The notes below the pieces were generated by a model, which saw only the letters and a list, made by a program, of their open reading frames with translations, was not told where the DNA came from and ran no database searches. The translations under genes and the position numbers were made by a program. This document shows positions 1-10,038 of a stretch of DNA of 64,000 bases, piece by piece. Numbering within the stretch: the first letter of the stretch is position 1; the number at the start of each line of letters is the position of its first letter. Origin of the DNA: Rhizobium sp. BT04. GTDB taxonomy: Bacteria > Pseudomonadota > Alphaproteobacteria > Rhizobiales > Rhizobiaceae. Where the stretch lies: assembly GCF_030053135.1 (NCBI RefSeq), contig NZ_CP125652.1:558001-622000 (forward strand). Reading direction: 5' to 3'.

Positions 1-564
1 GCTCTTCTCTGACCCATCGGACCAGTAGGTCTTGATGGGATCCCAAAATTCCTTCAGCCCTTCATCATAGGCGTTGCCGTTCTGGATGATCAGCGCACTC
101 ACCCGTTCCGGATGTTTCAGCGCCAGGCGGTATCCCACCGGTGCACCATAATCCATGACGTACATCGCGTAGCTTTTGACCGCCAAATGATCCAGCAACT
201 GGTCGACGATATCGGCGACCCCGGCAAACGTATAGGCAAATTTGCTACGATCGGGAGATGCACTTTGTCCATAGCCCGGATAGTCCGGCGCGATGACGTG
301 GTATCGGTCTGCAAGGAGCGGGATCAGATTGCGGAACATGTGGGAGGACGTCGGAAAACCATGGAGCAGCAGCACGACCGGAGCGTCGGCCGGACCGGCT
401 TCTCGGTAGAAGATATCGAGGTCCTCGATTTTCGCAGTTCGGTAGTGGATGGGAACCGGAGTTTCGCGGACGCCCGTCGCGGCGTGCGCAGGAAGCGCGC
501 TTGCCATTGTTGCCGCGGTCATGCTGGCGGTCGCCAACATCAGGCACATAATCAAACTACGCAT
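1..564 (-). CDS. Exported alpha/beta hydrolase, epoxide hydrolase/dehalogenase-like (partial)
   Basis: The reverse strand reads openly from an ATG at 564 to the window edge (188 codons, C-terminus missing). The first ~28 residues form a Sec signal peptide ending in an ALPAHA-type cleavage site, so the protein is probably periplasmic. The oxyanion-hole motif HGF lies at 68-70, followed by FPTSS. At the nucleophile elbow the sequence is VMDYGAPVG with Asp138, as in haloalkane dehalogenases and epoxide hydrolases, rather than the Ser of esterases. The catalytic His and acid would lie beyond the edge. The substrate cannot be told. It is transcribed away from the histidine kinase gene. Confidence 0.8.
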   Translation of the reverse strand, partial: MRSLIMCLMLATASMTAATMASALPAHAATGVRETPVPIHYRTAKIEDLDIFYREAGPADAPVVLLLHGFPTSSHMFRNLIPLLADRYHVIAPDYPGYGQSASPDRSKFAYTFAGVADIVDQLLDHLAVKSYAMYVMDYGAPVGYRLALKHPERVSALIIQNGNAYDEGLKEFWDPIKTYWSDGSEKS

Positions 565-1003
565 GATAGTCTCCCCATAAGTCGAGATAAAACGAAAATT
601 GGTTTCGAGTGAGGGCTGCTTTGGGCCGTTCAGCCTGAGTAAACGCCGTCGCGATAAACAAGGTCACCGGAGGCTGTGCTCCGGGCCAGGAAATGGCGGT
701 GATGTAGAATTTCAATGCACGTTCGATGTGAAGGCGAGGACGGGCCTGCCGGCGTCGCCATTCATCAAGGGCCTATGTGTAGGAGTAAGCGGGTTTCTAA
801 TCGCTCTCAATTGCGATCTAGGTCACGTGCAGCTAGACGATGGCATTGCAACCATAGACCTTCGTATATCGATTTGTCCTTACGCAACGCCTGGAAATCC
901 CGTAACTATTTCCGGCGGACGATTGGCCACCCTTCTCTATTTCCTGACATTGAGTCGGAACTTCTAGGCTCCGGCACGTCTCAAACTCTGAACGGAGAGT
1001 GCG
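565..1003. other. Intergenic region between divergent genes, no gene seen
   Basis: This 439-bp stretch separates the hydrolase (leftward) from the sensor kinase (rightward) and presumably carries both promoters. Open frames here have no ribosome binding site or recognisable protein family, and I see no convincing hairpin or repeat. Confidence 0.5.
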
Positions 1004-2914
1004 GTGGAACGAGAGCCGGAAACCGATCCCATTATTGATCTGATCCCCGCCATGGTGTGGTCCGCAACGTCGGAAGGCATGCTCGATTTTGCCAACCAGC
1101 ACTTTCTCGAGTTTATCGGAGCGCCACTTGAGGAAATCTCTGGAGTGGGATTCTATAAGCTATTTCATCCCGACGACACGTCACATCTTGCTTCGGAATG
1201 GCGTGACATCATGGCCTCGAAGCATGCCAGAGAGGTCGTGGGCAGGCTCAGGCGCGCAGATGGCCAATATCGTTGGTGCACGCTTCGGCAGAAGCCGCGG
1301 CTCGATGCCGAAGGAACTGTCTTGAGATGGTATGGTGTGGTCCTCGATATCGAAGACCGCAAACAGGCCGAAAACGCATTGAAGGAAACGAAGACTGCAC
1401 TTGCGGCCAGCGAGCAGAACCTTAGCCTTATCATCAATTCGCTGCCTGTTCTCGTATGGTCAGCGCGACCGGATGGCAGCGCCGATTTTGTCAATAAAAG
1501 CTGGCTGGACTATGCAGGCCGTCCTGCTGACCAAATTCTCGACTGGGGCTTCCTGGAGCTTTATCACCCGGACGATATTCCCGGTATGGTGGACATCTGG
1601 AAGAGAGACCTTGAGCATTCCGACCACACTGTTTTGAAAGGACGCATTCGCGGAGCAGACGGAAAATACCGTTGGTTTTACTTCTCAGGGCGAAAGCTAG
1701 TCGATGCCAACGGCGTCGTTCGTTGGTTCGGTGTCAACATCGATATCGAAGACCTGCAACGTGCGGAGAATGCTCTTCGGGAAAGCGAAGCTGCGCTCAG
1801 AGAAAGTGAACACAAGCTCAGTCTTATCATCAACACGATACCCGCCATGGCGTGGTCCTGCACCTCGGACGGCCAGCTTGAATATTTTAATCGAAATTTG
1901 ATCGATTATGTCGGTCTACCTTTTGAAGAGATCGTCGGCTTCGGCTTTTATCGCATGTTTCATCCTGATGATGTCGAGCCGATGCGTATGGCTTGGGACG
2001 ATATCGTAGCCTCAAAAAAAAGCCGCCCGGTAGACGCCCGTATCAGACGCGCCGATGGCGAATATCGGTGGTTTAACCTTCGGCAAAGTCCCCTTCTGGA
2101 TTCAGATGGAAATGTTGTGAGATGGTACGGCGTCGTCGTGGATATCGAGGATCGTAAACGGGCGGAGGAGTCCTTGCGGCAAAGCCAGAGTGACCTCGCG
2201 CATGTGACCCGGATGACGGCCACAGGTGAACTTGCCGTTTCGATTGCCCATGAAGTCAACCAGCCGCTGATGGCAATCGTCACGAATGCCGGCACATGTC
2301 TGCGCTGGCTGCAACCGGGACATACCGATATCGAACAGGCCCGGCTCGCGGCGGAGAGGATCGTCAAGGATGGTCATCGCGCCGGCGACATCATCGCGAG
2401 TATCAGAGCACTGGCTCAGAAGTCACCAGCCCGGATGGAGCAAACTGACTTGAAGGGCGCCTTGCGCGATGTGCTGGATCTTTTGAGAGGGGAACTTCGT
2501 CACCGAGAGATCGAACTCGATCTCGATCTTCCGAAATGGTCTCTGGAGGTCATTGGAGATCGAACTCAGCTGCAACAGGTAGTTCTAAACTTGGTCATGA
2601 ACAGCGCCGAAGCGATGACCGCTGCTTCAAGCGAAAGACGTATCAGGATCAGATGCACCGAGGACGAGCAGCGTTTCGTGAGAGTGAGTGTCTCGGACTC
2701 GGGGCGCGGTGTGCCTCCCGAAGAGTTGGACCGAGTGTTCGAAGCATTTTACAGCACGAAGGCCGACGGTATCGGGATGGGACTTTCCATATGCCGCTCC
2801 ATTATTGAAGCGCATGGCGGCCGGATTTGGGCTTCGGCGGCAGACAGTCGGGTTGGTACGGTGTTTACGTTTACATTGCCCATGGCGGAGGTCACAGCCG
2901 ACTATGATCGATGA
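1004..2914 (+). CDS. Cytosolic multi-PAS sensor histidine kinase
   Basis: Sensor kinase of 636 residues starting at GTG 1004, with GGAGAG about 5 bases upstream. There are three PAS domains of the PAS_3 type (about residues 8-118, 138-250 and 268-390), each ending in a YRW..., G.V.DIED linker. A HisKA dimerisation domain follows, with phospho-acceptor His416 in the motif AHEVNQPL, as in FixL/DctB-type kinases. The C-terminal ATPase domain has an N box (NLVMNSAEAM) and G boxes (DSGRGVP, GIGMGLSI). No membrane segment is visible, so it senses an intracellular cue. The stop overlaps the start of the response regulator, so the two form a cognate pair. Confidence 0.93.
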   Translation: MEREPETDPIIDLIPAMVWSATSEGMLDFANQHFLEFIGAPLEEISGVGFYKLFHPDDTSHLASEWRDIMASKHAREVVGRLRRADGQYRWCTLRQKPRLDAEGTVLRWYGVVLDIEDRKQAENALKETKTALAASEQNLSLIINSLPVLVWSARPDGSADFVNKSWLDYAGRPADQILDWGFLELYHPDDIPGMVDIWKRDLEHSDHTVLKGRIRGADGKYRWFYFSGRKLVDANGVVRWFGVNIDIEDLQRAENALRESEAALRESEHKLSLIINTIPAMAWSCTSDGQLEYFNRNLIDYVGLPFEEIVGFGFYRMFHPDDVEPMRMAWDDIVASKKSRPVDARIRRADGEYRWFNLRQSPLLDSDGNVVRWYGVVVDIEDRKRAEESLRQSQSDLAHVTRMTATGELAVSIAHEVNQPLMAIVTNAGTCLRWLQPGHTDIEQARLAAERIVKDGHRAGDIIASIRALAQKSPARMEQTDLKGALRDVLDLLRGELRHREIELDLDLPKWSLEVIGDRTQLQQVVLNLVMNSAEAMTAASSERRIRIRCTEDEQRFVRVSVSDSGRGVPPEELDRVFEAFYSTKADGIGMGLSICRSIIEAHGGRIWASAADSRVGTVFTFTLPMAEVTADYDR

Positions 2915-3527
2915 TCGCAAAAGAGGCCCGCCGACCGTCATCATCATAGATGACGACGAAAGCGTCCGCGAAGCTTTGAGGGGATTGTTCCAATCCGTAG
3001 GGCTTGCCACTGAAACCCATGGCTCGGTGCCGGAGTTCCTTTCTGCTGATGATCCAGACAGGGCAGGTTGTATTGTTCTGGATATTCGTCTGCCAGGCCA
3101 GAGCGGTCTGGAGTTTCAAGAAGCTCTGGCGAAAAGCCGACATCCAAGGTCGGTGGTGCTGATCAGCGCCCATGTCGATGTCGCGATGGCGGTCCGCGCG
3201 ATGAAAGCCGGAGCTATTGATGTCCTGACCAAGCCCGTGCGCGAACAGGACTTACTGGAGGCGGTAAACCGCGCTTTGGCGGATGATGAGGCTCGACGCA
3301 AAGAGGCTAACCAAACGGCTGGGTTACGCTTGAGGTATTCCAAGCTTACCGAGCGTGAGCGCCAGATCATGGCATTGGTAGTCGCCGGGAAACTGAACAA
3401 GCAGATTGCGGCTGAGGTTCAGCTCGCCGAGGCGACCGTAAAGCTTCACCGCGGCCACATGATGCGGAAAATGCGCGCATCGTCAGTGGCAGATTTGGTT
3501 AGGATCGCCGGCATTCTGGAGGACTGA
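2904..3527 (+). CDS. FixJ/NarL-type response regulator
   Basis: Response regulator of 207 residues. The ATG at 2904 overlaps the end of the kinase gene by 11 bases; further upstream in-frame codons would lie inside the kinase and are not needed. The receiver domain has the acidic cluster DDD (16-18), phospho-acceptor Asp60 in VLDIRLPG and the conserved Lys in LTKPV. The C-terminal LuxR-type helix-turn-helix reads LTERERQIMALVVAG, then EATVKLHRGHMMRKM, which is typical of FixJ-like proteins. It is predicted to be phosphorylated by the preceding PAS kinase and to activate transcription. The target genes are unknown. Confidence 0.93.
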   Translation: MIDDRKRGPPTVIIIDDDESVREALRGLFQSVGLATETHGSVPEFLSADDPDRAGCIVLDIRLPGQSGLEFQEALAKSRHPRSVVLISAHVDVAMAVRAMKAGAIDVLTKPVREQDLLEAVNRALADDEARRKEANQTAGLRLRYSKLTERERQIMALVVAGKLNKQIAAEVQLAEATVKLHRGHMMRKMRASSVADLVRIAGILED

Positions 3528-3615
3528 AAGCAGCTATTTGGAGAAAATGGGGTTCTATCCCTTGCAAGAGCTGAGGTTCCTACATCGACAGATGTCGATT
3601 GGTGCGAACCGGACA

Positions 3616-3637
3616 GCCGCCGGGCCACCCCGGCGGC
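3616..3637. terminator. Hairpin between convergent genes
   Basis: A perfect 9-bp GC stem (GCCGCCGGG / CCCGGCGGC) with a CCAC loop lies between the response regulator and the oppositely oriented dehydratase gene. There is no T-run on either side, so it would be a weak or Rho-assisted bidirectional terminator. Confidence 0.45.
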
Positions 3638-3653
3638 CTACTGCGGCGATATA

Positions 3654-4586
<933 letters not shown>

Positions 4587-4612
4587 CTATTCTTTGCGTG
4601 TTGAAGACCGTG

Positions 4613-5587
4613 TCAGGCGCTTTCCAGCACCTGCAGAAGGGCGGCGATATAGCCGTAGCAGAAGGCAAATGCGGTGGCGGTTGGATCCTTGCCGCTGACG
4701 GTCGGCACGTGGTCGGGCATCAGCATGTATTTGAAGCCCACCTCCTTGTAGATTCTGGCCGAGCGGACCATGTCCATGTCGCCTTCCTCGGGGAAGGTCT
4801 CCATGAAGGAAAGCTTGCCGCCGCGAATGTTGCGGAAGTGAACATTGAAGATCTTGCCGCGCTCGCCGAACCAGCGAATGACATCGTCGATCTCCTTGCC
4901 GGGATTTTCGAGCATTTCGCCGATCGAGCCCTGGCAGAAATTGAGGCCGTGATAGGGGTTTTCGCGCATCAGCACGAATTTCTTCAGGCCTTCCACGGTG
5001 CCGAGCACCCGCGTGACGCCGCGATAGCCGGGCGGCGTATAGGGATCGTGCGGATGGCAGGCGAGCCTGACGCGGTTGCTTGCGGCGACCGGAACGACGC
5101 GCTCGAGGAAATAGTCGATCCGTTCCCAATTTTCGTCTTCGGAGAGCACGCCGGCCAGACCGGGCTCGGCCCGCTGATCCGTCTTGTCCCAGCGGAAGCT
5201 GGCATTCATCGATCCGCCGCGCCCCGGTTCATCCGGCGTGCGGGGAATGCCGATCAGATTGAGATTATATTTGACGGCCGGAATGCCGGCCGCCGCCGCA
5301 TTCTCGATCAGCTTGCAGACGGCGTCGATCTGCTGGTCGCGCTCGGGCCCGGCGAGCAGGATATCGGGATAGGAAGCCTTCTCGATCGGCTGCGAGGGCA
5401 GGGGCAACTGGATCATGTCGAGGATCAGGCCGAAGCTTTCGACCTTGTCGCGATGGCGCTCGAGGTCGGAAAGCGTCCAACTGCTCGGTTTTCCCGGCGG
5501 GTCGGCGTTGATATGCTTCACACCCAGTTGCGCGAAGATACGATAATCGTCGTCATCCCGCGCCGCGACCTGTGTTCCCAGATACAT
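4613..5587 (-). CDS. Mannonate dehydratase-like sugar-acid dehydratase (UxuA family)
   Basis: A 324-residue TIM-barrel protein of the UxuA superfamily; classical UxuA converts D-mannonate to 2-keto-3-deoxygluconate. Four residues match the family's metal site by position: His178 (CHPHDP), Cys218 (NFCQGS), His250 (VHFRNI) and Asp292 (MPDHVP). The N-terminus differs from enterobacterial UxuA, so the exact substrate is uncertain. It lies between the GntR-type regulator and kdgD in one leftward unit. A palindrome just upstream (5613-5624) is the likely operator. Confidence 0.8.
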   Translation of the reverse strand: MYLGTQVAARDDDDYRIFAQLGVKHINADPPGKPSSWTLSDLERHRDKVESFGLILDMIQLPLPSQPIEKASYPDILLAGPERDQQIDAVCKLIENAAAAGIPAVKYNLNLIGIPRTPDEPGRGGSMNASFRWDKTDQRAEPGLAGVLSEDENWERIDYFLERVVPVAASNRVRLACHPHDPYTPPGYRGVTRVLGTVEGLKKFVLMRENPYHGLNFCQGSIGEMLENPGKEIDDVIRWFGERGKIFNVHFRNIRGGKLSFMETFPEEGDMDMVRSARIYKEVGFKYMLMPDHVPTVSGKDPTATAFAFCYGYIAALLQVLESA

Positions 5588-5612
5588 TTGAGTCTCTTTC
5601 CAAATCCAACAA

Positions 5613-5624
5613 TGTCATATGACA
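5613..5624. promoter_or_regulatory. Candidate GntR/FadR operator
   Basis: A perfect 12-bp palindrome, TGTCATATGACA, lies 26 bp upstream of the mannonate-dehydratase-like gene. The half-site TGTCATA/TATGACA closely resembles the dyad at 6453-6465 in the divergent control region of the same locus, which suggests one local regulator binds both. Confidence 0.6.
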
Positions 5625-5652
5625 TAATATGAATTTTGGAAGGTGTCGAGCC

Positions 5653-6363
5653 CTACTGCTGCTCGGCGAGCATGCGGTAACGCCGTTGGCTGGCCATCAT
5701 ATGCGCCCGCATCGCCTGGCGGGCGCGTTCCGGATCCTGGTCGGCGATCGCCGACAGGATTTCCACATGTTCGGCATAGACCTTTTGCAGATAATCCCGG
5801 TCATTGGCCTCAGGCAGCGTCGGAAACTGGCCGCGGGGGATGGCTCGGGGGCCGAAATGGCGGAGAACATCGACATAGAATCGGTTGTTCGTGGCGGCGG
5901 CAATCGCCATGTGAAAAGCGTAATCCGCCTCCACCGTCTGCTGTCCGGTCTCGATGAGCTGTGCCATTCTGCGGTTGGCTTCGCGGATCGCCGCCTCCTG
6001 CTCGGCGGTGCGGCGATAGGCGGCAATCGCCGCCGCTTCACCTTCGGCCGCCATGCGAAACTCCAGCAATTCCAGGGTTTCCGGGATGCTTTTGATTTCC
6101 ACCGGCGTCAGCGACAGGTCGGAATGAACCTTCGGGTCGGCGACAAAGACGCCTTTGCCCTGGATCGGTTTGACGAAGCCCGCCGACCGCAGATCGGCAA
6201 TTGCCTCGCGCACCACGGTGCGGCTGACGCCGAAGGTGGCTTCCAACTGCGGCTCGGTCGGCAGCTGGTCGCCGACACGCAGCTTCCCCGTTTCGATTTG
6301 CGCCCGCAGCTGATCGATGACCTGCTGTGCCAGTCTTTGCCGGCCGCGGCTGAGTGTCGTCAT
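5653..6363 (-). CDS. GntR-family transcriptional regulator (FadR subfamily)
   Basis: A 236-residue regulator. ATG 6363 is preferred over a TTG at 6411 because GGGGA sits about 7 bases upstream. The N-terminal winged helix reads QLPTEPQLEATFGVSRTVVREAIADLRSAG (residues ~33-63, split here only by description). The C-terminal helical FCD domain contains the conserved acidic and His residues (DYAFHMAIA, HVEILSAI) that usually bind a metal and a carboxylate ligand. It heads the uxuA-like/kdgD unit and diverges from the ABC importer. It probably represses both until a sugar acid binds. Confidence 0.9.
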   Translation of the reverse strand: MTTLSRGRQRLAQQVIDQLRAQIETGKLRVGDQLPTEPQLEATFGVSRTVVREAIADLRSAGFVKPIQGKGVFVADPKVHSDLSLTPVEIKSIPETLELLEFRMAAEGEAAAIAAYRRTAEQEAAIREANRRMAQLIETGQQTVEADYAFHMAIAAATNNRFYVDVLRHFGPRAIPRGQFPTLPEANDRDYLQKVYAEHVEILSAIADQDPERARQAMRAHMMASQRRYRMLAEQQ

Positions 6364-6452
6364 GTCCGTTCCCCATCCCTCTGCATCACGTCTTCCGTTC
6401 GGCTCTTGCAAATCATATTCGATCTCGTTAAATCATAATACGACATACGGAC

Positions 6453-6465
6453 GACATAATATGTC
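6453..6465. promoter_or_regulatory. Candidate GntR/FadR operator upstream of the ABC importer
   Basis: The sequence GACATAATATGTC is a perfect inverted repeat (GACATA / TATGTC around one central base). It lies 28 bp before the binding-protein start and 90 bp before the regulator start. It shares its half-site with the palindrome at 5613-5624. Confidence 0.6.
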
Positions 6466-6493
6466 TCTTATAGTAATCCAGGGAGGAGTTACA

Positions 6494-8089
6494 ATGAAGC
6501 ATTTTTCTAAGGGCTTATTCGTCGGCGCGGTCATGGGCGCCCTGACGGTCGCAGCGCCGCAGCTGCAAGCTGCGACACCGCAGGACCAGCTGGTTGTGGG
6601 CACATCGCTGGCGCAGGTTTTGTCGCTGGATCCGCAGCAGGCGACCGAAGGCAAAGCGGTCGAGATCATGTCGAACCTTTACGACCGGCTGGTCGCCAGT
6701 ACGGCGGATGGCAAGATCCTTCCGCAGCTGGCGGAAAGCTGGAAAATTGACGACAAGGGCATCACATTCACGCTGCGCAAGGCCAATTTCGCCTCCGGCA
6801 ATCCGGTCACCTCGAAGGACGTGGTCTATTCGCTGGCCCGGCTCCTGAAGATGGATCAGGCTGCCGCCGCCAACCTCAAGCGCGTCGGCTACGACAAGAA
6901 CAATGTCGAAAAGCTTGTCACGGCGGTGGACGATCAGACGGTGCGGATCGATCTCTCCGACCAGGTGACGGCAGAGCTTCTGCTCTACCGGCTGACGACG
7001 ACCACCACCAGCGTGGTCGACAGCGTCGAGGTCGAGAAACACGCCGTCGACAATGACTATGGAAACGCCTGGATGCGGACGCATTCGGCCGGCTCCGGTC
7101 CGTTCACCCTCAATCGCTGGTCTCCGAACGAGCTTGTCATTCTCGATGCCAACAAAGACTATATGACCGGCGCGCCGAAGATGAAGCGCGTCATCGTCCG
7201 CCATGTGCCGGAAAGCCAGGTCGAGCGGCTGATGCTCGAGCGCGGCGATATCGATATTGCCAGCGCGCTGACGGCATCCGATCTCGCGACGTTCAAGGAC
7301 AAGCAAGGCTTTGCCATCCAGCGTATTCCGACGGGCGGTTTCTACGTGCTGTCGATGAATGTCGGCAACCAGTACCTCTCCAACCCGAAGGTCCGCGAGG
7401 CCATCGCCTACGGCATCGATTACAAGGGCATCGAAAAGACCATCATGGGTCCTTACGGCCGGGCGAGAAACGTTCCCGTTCCGGAGAATTTCGAATATGC
7501 CATCCCGAACCCCGATTGGCATCTCGACGTCGAAAAGTCCAAGCAGCTGTTGAGCGAGGCCGGCTTCAAGGACGGCTTCTCGTTGACGCTGAAGACCATT
7601 GCGCAGACGCCGCGTATCGATCTTGCCACCGCCATCCAGGCATCGCTTGCTCAGGTCGGCATCAAGATCGACATCCAGCAGGGCAACGGCTCGGAAATCA
7701 TTGCCGCCCATCGCGCCAGGGATTTCGATCTGCTGATCCCCCAGACCAGCGCCTACATGCCGAACGTGCTCGGCTCGATGGAGCAGTTTTCCTCCAATCC
7801 CGATAACTCGAAGGAAGCCAACAATGCCGGCAACTTCGTCTGGCGCTCGGCCTGGGACATTCCCGAACTGACGGCCCTGACGGCGAAAGCATCGATGGAG
7901 CCGGACGCCAAGAAGCGCGGCGAACTCTACGTCCAGATGCAGAAAATGTTCGTGGATCAGAAGCCGGCCGTGCTGCCGCTGTTCGAGCGCTTTGAGCCGA
8001 TCGTCCTCAACAGCAAGGTGCAGGGATATATCGGGCATCCGTCTCAGCTGACGCGTCTCGAGAGCGTGACCAAGGTAGAAACCCAGTAA
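6494..8089 (+). CDS. ABC transporter substrate-binding protein, peptide/opine family (SBP family 5)
   Basis: A 531-residue periplasmic binding protein with a clear Sec signal peptide (MKHFSKGLF to LQAATPQ). A strong ribosome binding site, GGGAGGAG, at 6481-6488 fixes the start at 6494 even though the frame is open further upstream. SBP_bac_5 features include LYDRLV, an LAESW segment, FTLRKA and SGPFTL. It starts a five-gene importer operon. Although this family is named for peptides, the neighbouring dehydratases and shared operator suggest a sugar acid or oligouronide as substrate (inference). Confidence 0.9.
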   Translation: MKHFSKGLFVGAVMGALTVAAPQLQAATPQDQLVVGTSLAQVLSLDPQQATEGKAVEIMSNLYDRLVASTADGKILPQLAESWKIDDKGITFTLRKANFASGNPVTSKDVVYSLARLLKMDQAAAANLKRVGYDKNNVEKLVTAVDDQTVRIDLSDQVTAELLLYRLTTTTTSVVDSVEVEKHAVDNDYGNAWMRTHSAGSGPFTLNRWSPNELVILDANKDYMTGAPKMKRVIVRHVPESQVERLMLERGDIDIASALTASDLATFKDKQGFAIQRIPTGGFYVLSMNVGNQYLSNPKVREAIAYGIDYKGIEKTIMGPYGRARNVPVPENFEYAIPNPDWHLDVEKSKQLLSEAGFKDGFSLTLKTIAQTPRIDLATAIQASLAQVGIKIDIQQGNGSEIIAAHRARDFDLLIPQTSAYMPNVLGSMEQFSSNPDNSKEANNAGNFVWRSAWDIPELTALTAKASMEPDAKKRGELYVQMQKMFVDQKPAVLPLFERFEPIVLNSKVQGYIGHPSQLTRLESVTKVETQ

Positions 8090-8110
8090 GACTCCCAGGG
8101 CAAGCCGATC

Positions 8111-9139
8111 ATGAAGGAACTCTCCGTAGCCGAATTTGGCCGACGCCTGGCGCATTTGCTGGTCAGCCTGTTCATCCTCCTCTGTGTAACCTTCGTGATC
8201 GGCCGCATCTTGCCCAACGATCCGGTCGGCGCGATTGTCGGCGAGCTCGCCGATCCCGCCGCCTATGCGGCGATGCGGGCGCGTCTCGGCCTCGACCTGC
8301 CGATCTACCAGCAGTTTTTCCTCTATCTGAACGGGCTGGCGCATGGTGATTTCGGCACGGCCGTCCTCACCGGCAATCCCGTCTCTTCGGACCTTGCCCA
8401 GGCGTTTCCGGCAACATTCGAACTCGCGACGCTGGCGGTGATCATTTCGACCTTCGTCGGTGTCCCGCTCGGGCTTGTCGCGGCCCTCTTTCGCGACAGC
8501 TTCATCGACAAGACGGCGCGGGTGGTGGCGCTCGTCGGCCATTCGATCCCGGTCTTCTGGTTCGGCATCGTCGGGCTGGTCATCTTCTATGCCGGCCTCA
8601 ATTGGGTCGGCGGCCCGGGCAGGATCGATGTCTTCTACGAAGGCCTCGTCACGCCGAGAACCGGCCTCTTGCTGGTCGACAGCCTGTTGCAGGGCGAGAC
8701 GGAAATCTTCTGGAATGCGCTCGGCCATATCATTCTGCCGGCCGTCATCCTCGCATATGCTGCGATGGCCTACATCACCCGCATGACACGCAGCTTCACC
8801 CTGGAGCAGTTGAGCCAGGATTATGTCATTGCGGCCCGAGCCAAGGGTGTAAGCCCGCTCGGCACGATCTGGCACCACGTCCTGCCGAACATTGCGGTGC
8901 AACTGATCACCATCCTTGCCATTTCCTATGGCGGTCTGCTCGAAGGCGCTGTCGTGACCGAGATCGTTTTCTCCTGGCCGGGCATTGGCCAGTACATGAC
9001 GAACGCGCTGATGATCGGTGACATGAACGCCATCGTCGCCGGCACTATCATTGTGGGATTCATTTTCATGTTGTTGAACTTCCTGGCCGACGTCGCTTAC
9101 GCCGTCTTTGATCCGCGCATGCGGGAGGCGGCCCGATGA
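8111..9139 (+). CDS. ABC transporter permease, DppB/OppB type
   Basis: A 342-residue inner-membrane permease with about six hydrophobic segments. It has the DppB-type N-terminal helix followed by RILPNDPVGAIVGE and the EAA loop region near YVIAARAKGVSPLGTIWHHVLPN. It follows the binding protein by 21 bp and overlaps the next permease by four bases (ATGA), so it is translationally coupled. It would form the channel with the DppC-type partner. Confidence 0.93.
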   Translation: MKELSVAEFGRRLAHLLVSLFILLCVTFVIGRILPNDPVGAIVGELADPAAYAAMRARLGLDLPIYQQFFLYLNGLAHGDFGTAVLTGNPVSSDLAQAFPATFELATLAVIISTFVGVPLGLVAALFRDSFIDKTARVVALVGHSIPVFWFGIVGLVIFYAGLNWVGGPGRIDVFYEGLVTPRTGLLLVDSLLQGETEIFWNALGHIILPAVILAYAAMAYITRMTRSFTLEQLSQDYVIAARAKGVSPLGTIWHHVLPNIAVQLITILAISYGGLLEGAVVTEIVFSWPGIGQYMTNALMIGDMNAIVAGTIIVGFIFMLLNFLADVAYAVFDPRMREAAR

Positions 9140-10038
9140 GCGATGTCATCCGCAGCGAGATTCATATCCGCCCTCCAAGTGTGTCGACCCGTATCGCGGC
9201 GTCGTTTGCGCGCGCCGGCCGCAAATTGGCGGCCGAGCCGCTTGGTCTTGGAGGTTTCGTCATCCTCGGTCTGCTTTGCTTGATCGCGATCTTCGCGCCG
9301 CTGCTGGCGCCCTACGATCCGGCCATACAGGCGCTTGGCGATGCCCTGCAGCCACCGAGCCTCGCGCATCTGGCAGGCACGGACGAATTCGGCCGGGATA
9401 TCTTGAGCCGCCTCATCTTCGGCACGCGCATCACCATCCAGACCGTGCTGTCGATCTCCTTGATCGTCGGCCCGATCGGCCTGTTGATCGGCGTTGTTGC
9501 CGGCTTCTTCGGCGGGCGCACCGATGCGCTGCTGATGCGCGCCACCGATATCGTTCTGTCCTTCCCGTCGCTGATCCTGGCTCTGGCTTTTGCTGCGGCA
9601 CTCGGCGCCGGCTTGACCACGGCAATCATCGCGATTTCGCTGACCGCATGGCCGCCGATTGCCCGGCTCGCGCGCGCCGAGGCGCTTGTCGTCAGAAACG
9701 CCGACTATGTGGTCGCCGCCCGCCTTTATGGCGCCTCGCCGATGCGCATTCTTCTCCTCTATATCGCGCCGATGTGCGTCCCATCCGTCATCGTTCGCCT
9801 GACGCTCAACATGGCGGGTATCATCCTGACGGCAGCTTCGCTTGGCTTCCTCGGTCTTGGCGCTCAGCCGCCGGCGCCGGAATGGGGCGCGATGATCTCC
9901 AGCGGCCGCAAATTCATGCTGGATTATTGGTGGGTTGCCGTCATGCCGGGTATCGCCATCCTCCTCACCAGCCTTGCCTTCAACATCGCCGGAGATGCTC
10001 TGCGCGACATTCTGGATCCTCGCCATGCAAGATCATGA
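9136..10038 (+). CDS. ABC transporter permease, DppC/OppC type
   Basis: A 300-residue permease with the OppC N-terminal domain (FVILGLLCLIAIFAPLLAPYDP) and the typical GTDEFGRDILSRLIFGTR segment. The EAA loop lies near DYVVAARLYGASPMRILLLY. The start overlaps the upstream permease stop, and its end overlaps the first ATPase gene by 14 bases, so the operon is tightly packed. Confidence 0.93.
   Translation: MSDVIRSEIHIRPPSVSTRIAASFARAGRKLAAEPLGLGGFVILGLLCLIAIFAPLLAPYDPAIQALGDALQPPSLAHLAGTDEFGRDILSRLIFGTRITIQTVLSISLIVGPIGLLIGVVAGFFGGRTDALLMRATDIVLSFPSLILALAFAAALGAGLTTAIIAISLTAWPPIARLARAEALVVRNADYVVAARLYGASPMRILLLYIAPMCVPSVIVRLTLNMAGIILTAASLGFLGLGAQPPAPEWGAMISSGRKFMLDYWWVAVMPGIAILLTSLAFNIAGDALRDILDPRHARS

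Noticed and set aside
599..967. 122-codon open frame in the hydrolase/kinase spacer
   Set aside because: No convincing start signal and no recognisable protein features; probably chance.
6515..8902. 795-codon open frame on the minus strand
   Set aside because: It lies fully opposite a well-supported binding protein and permease; a shadow of GC-rich coding sequence.
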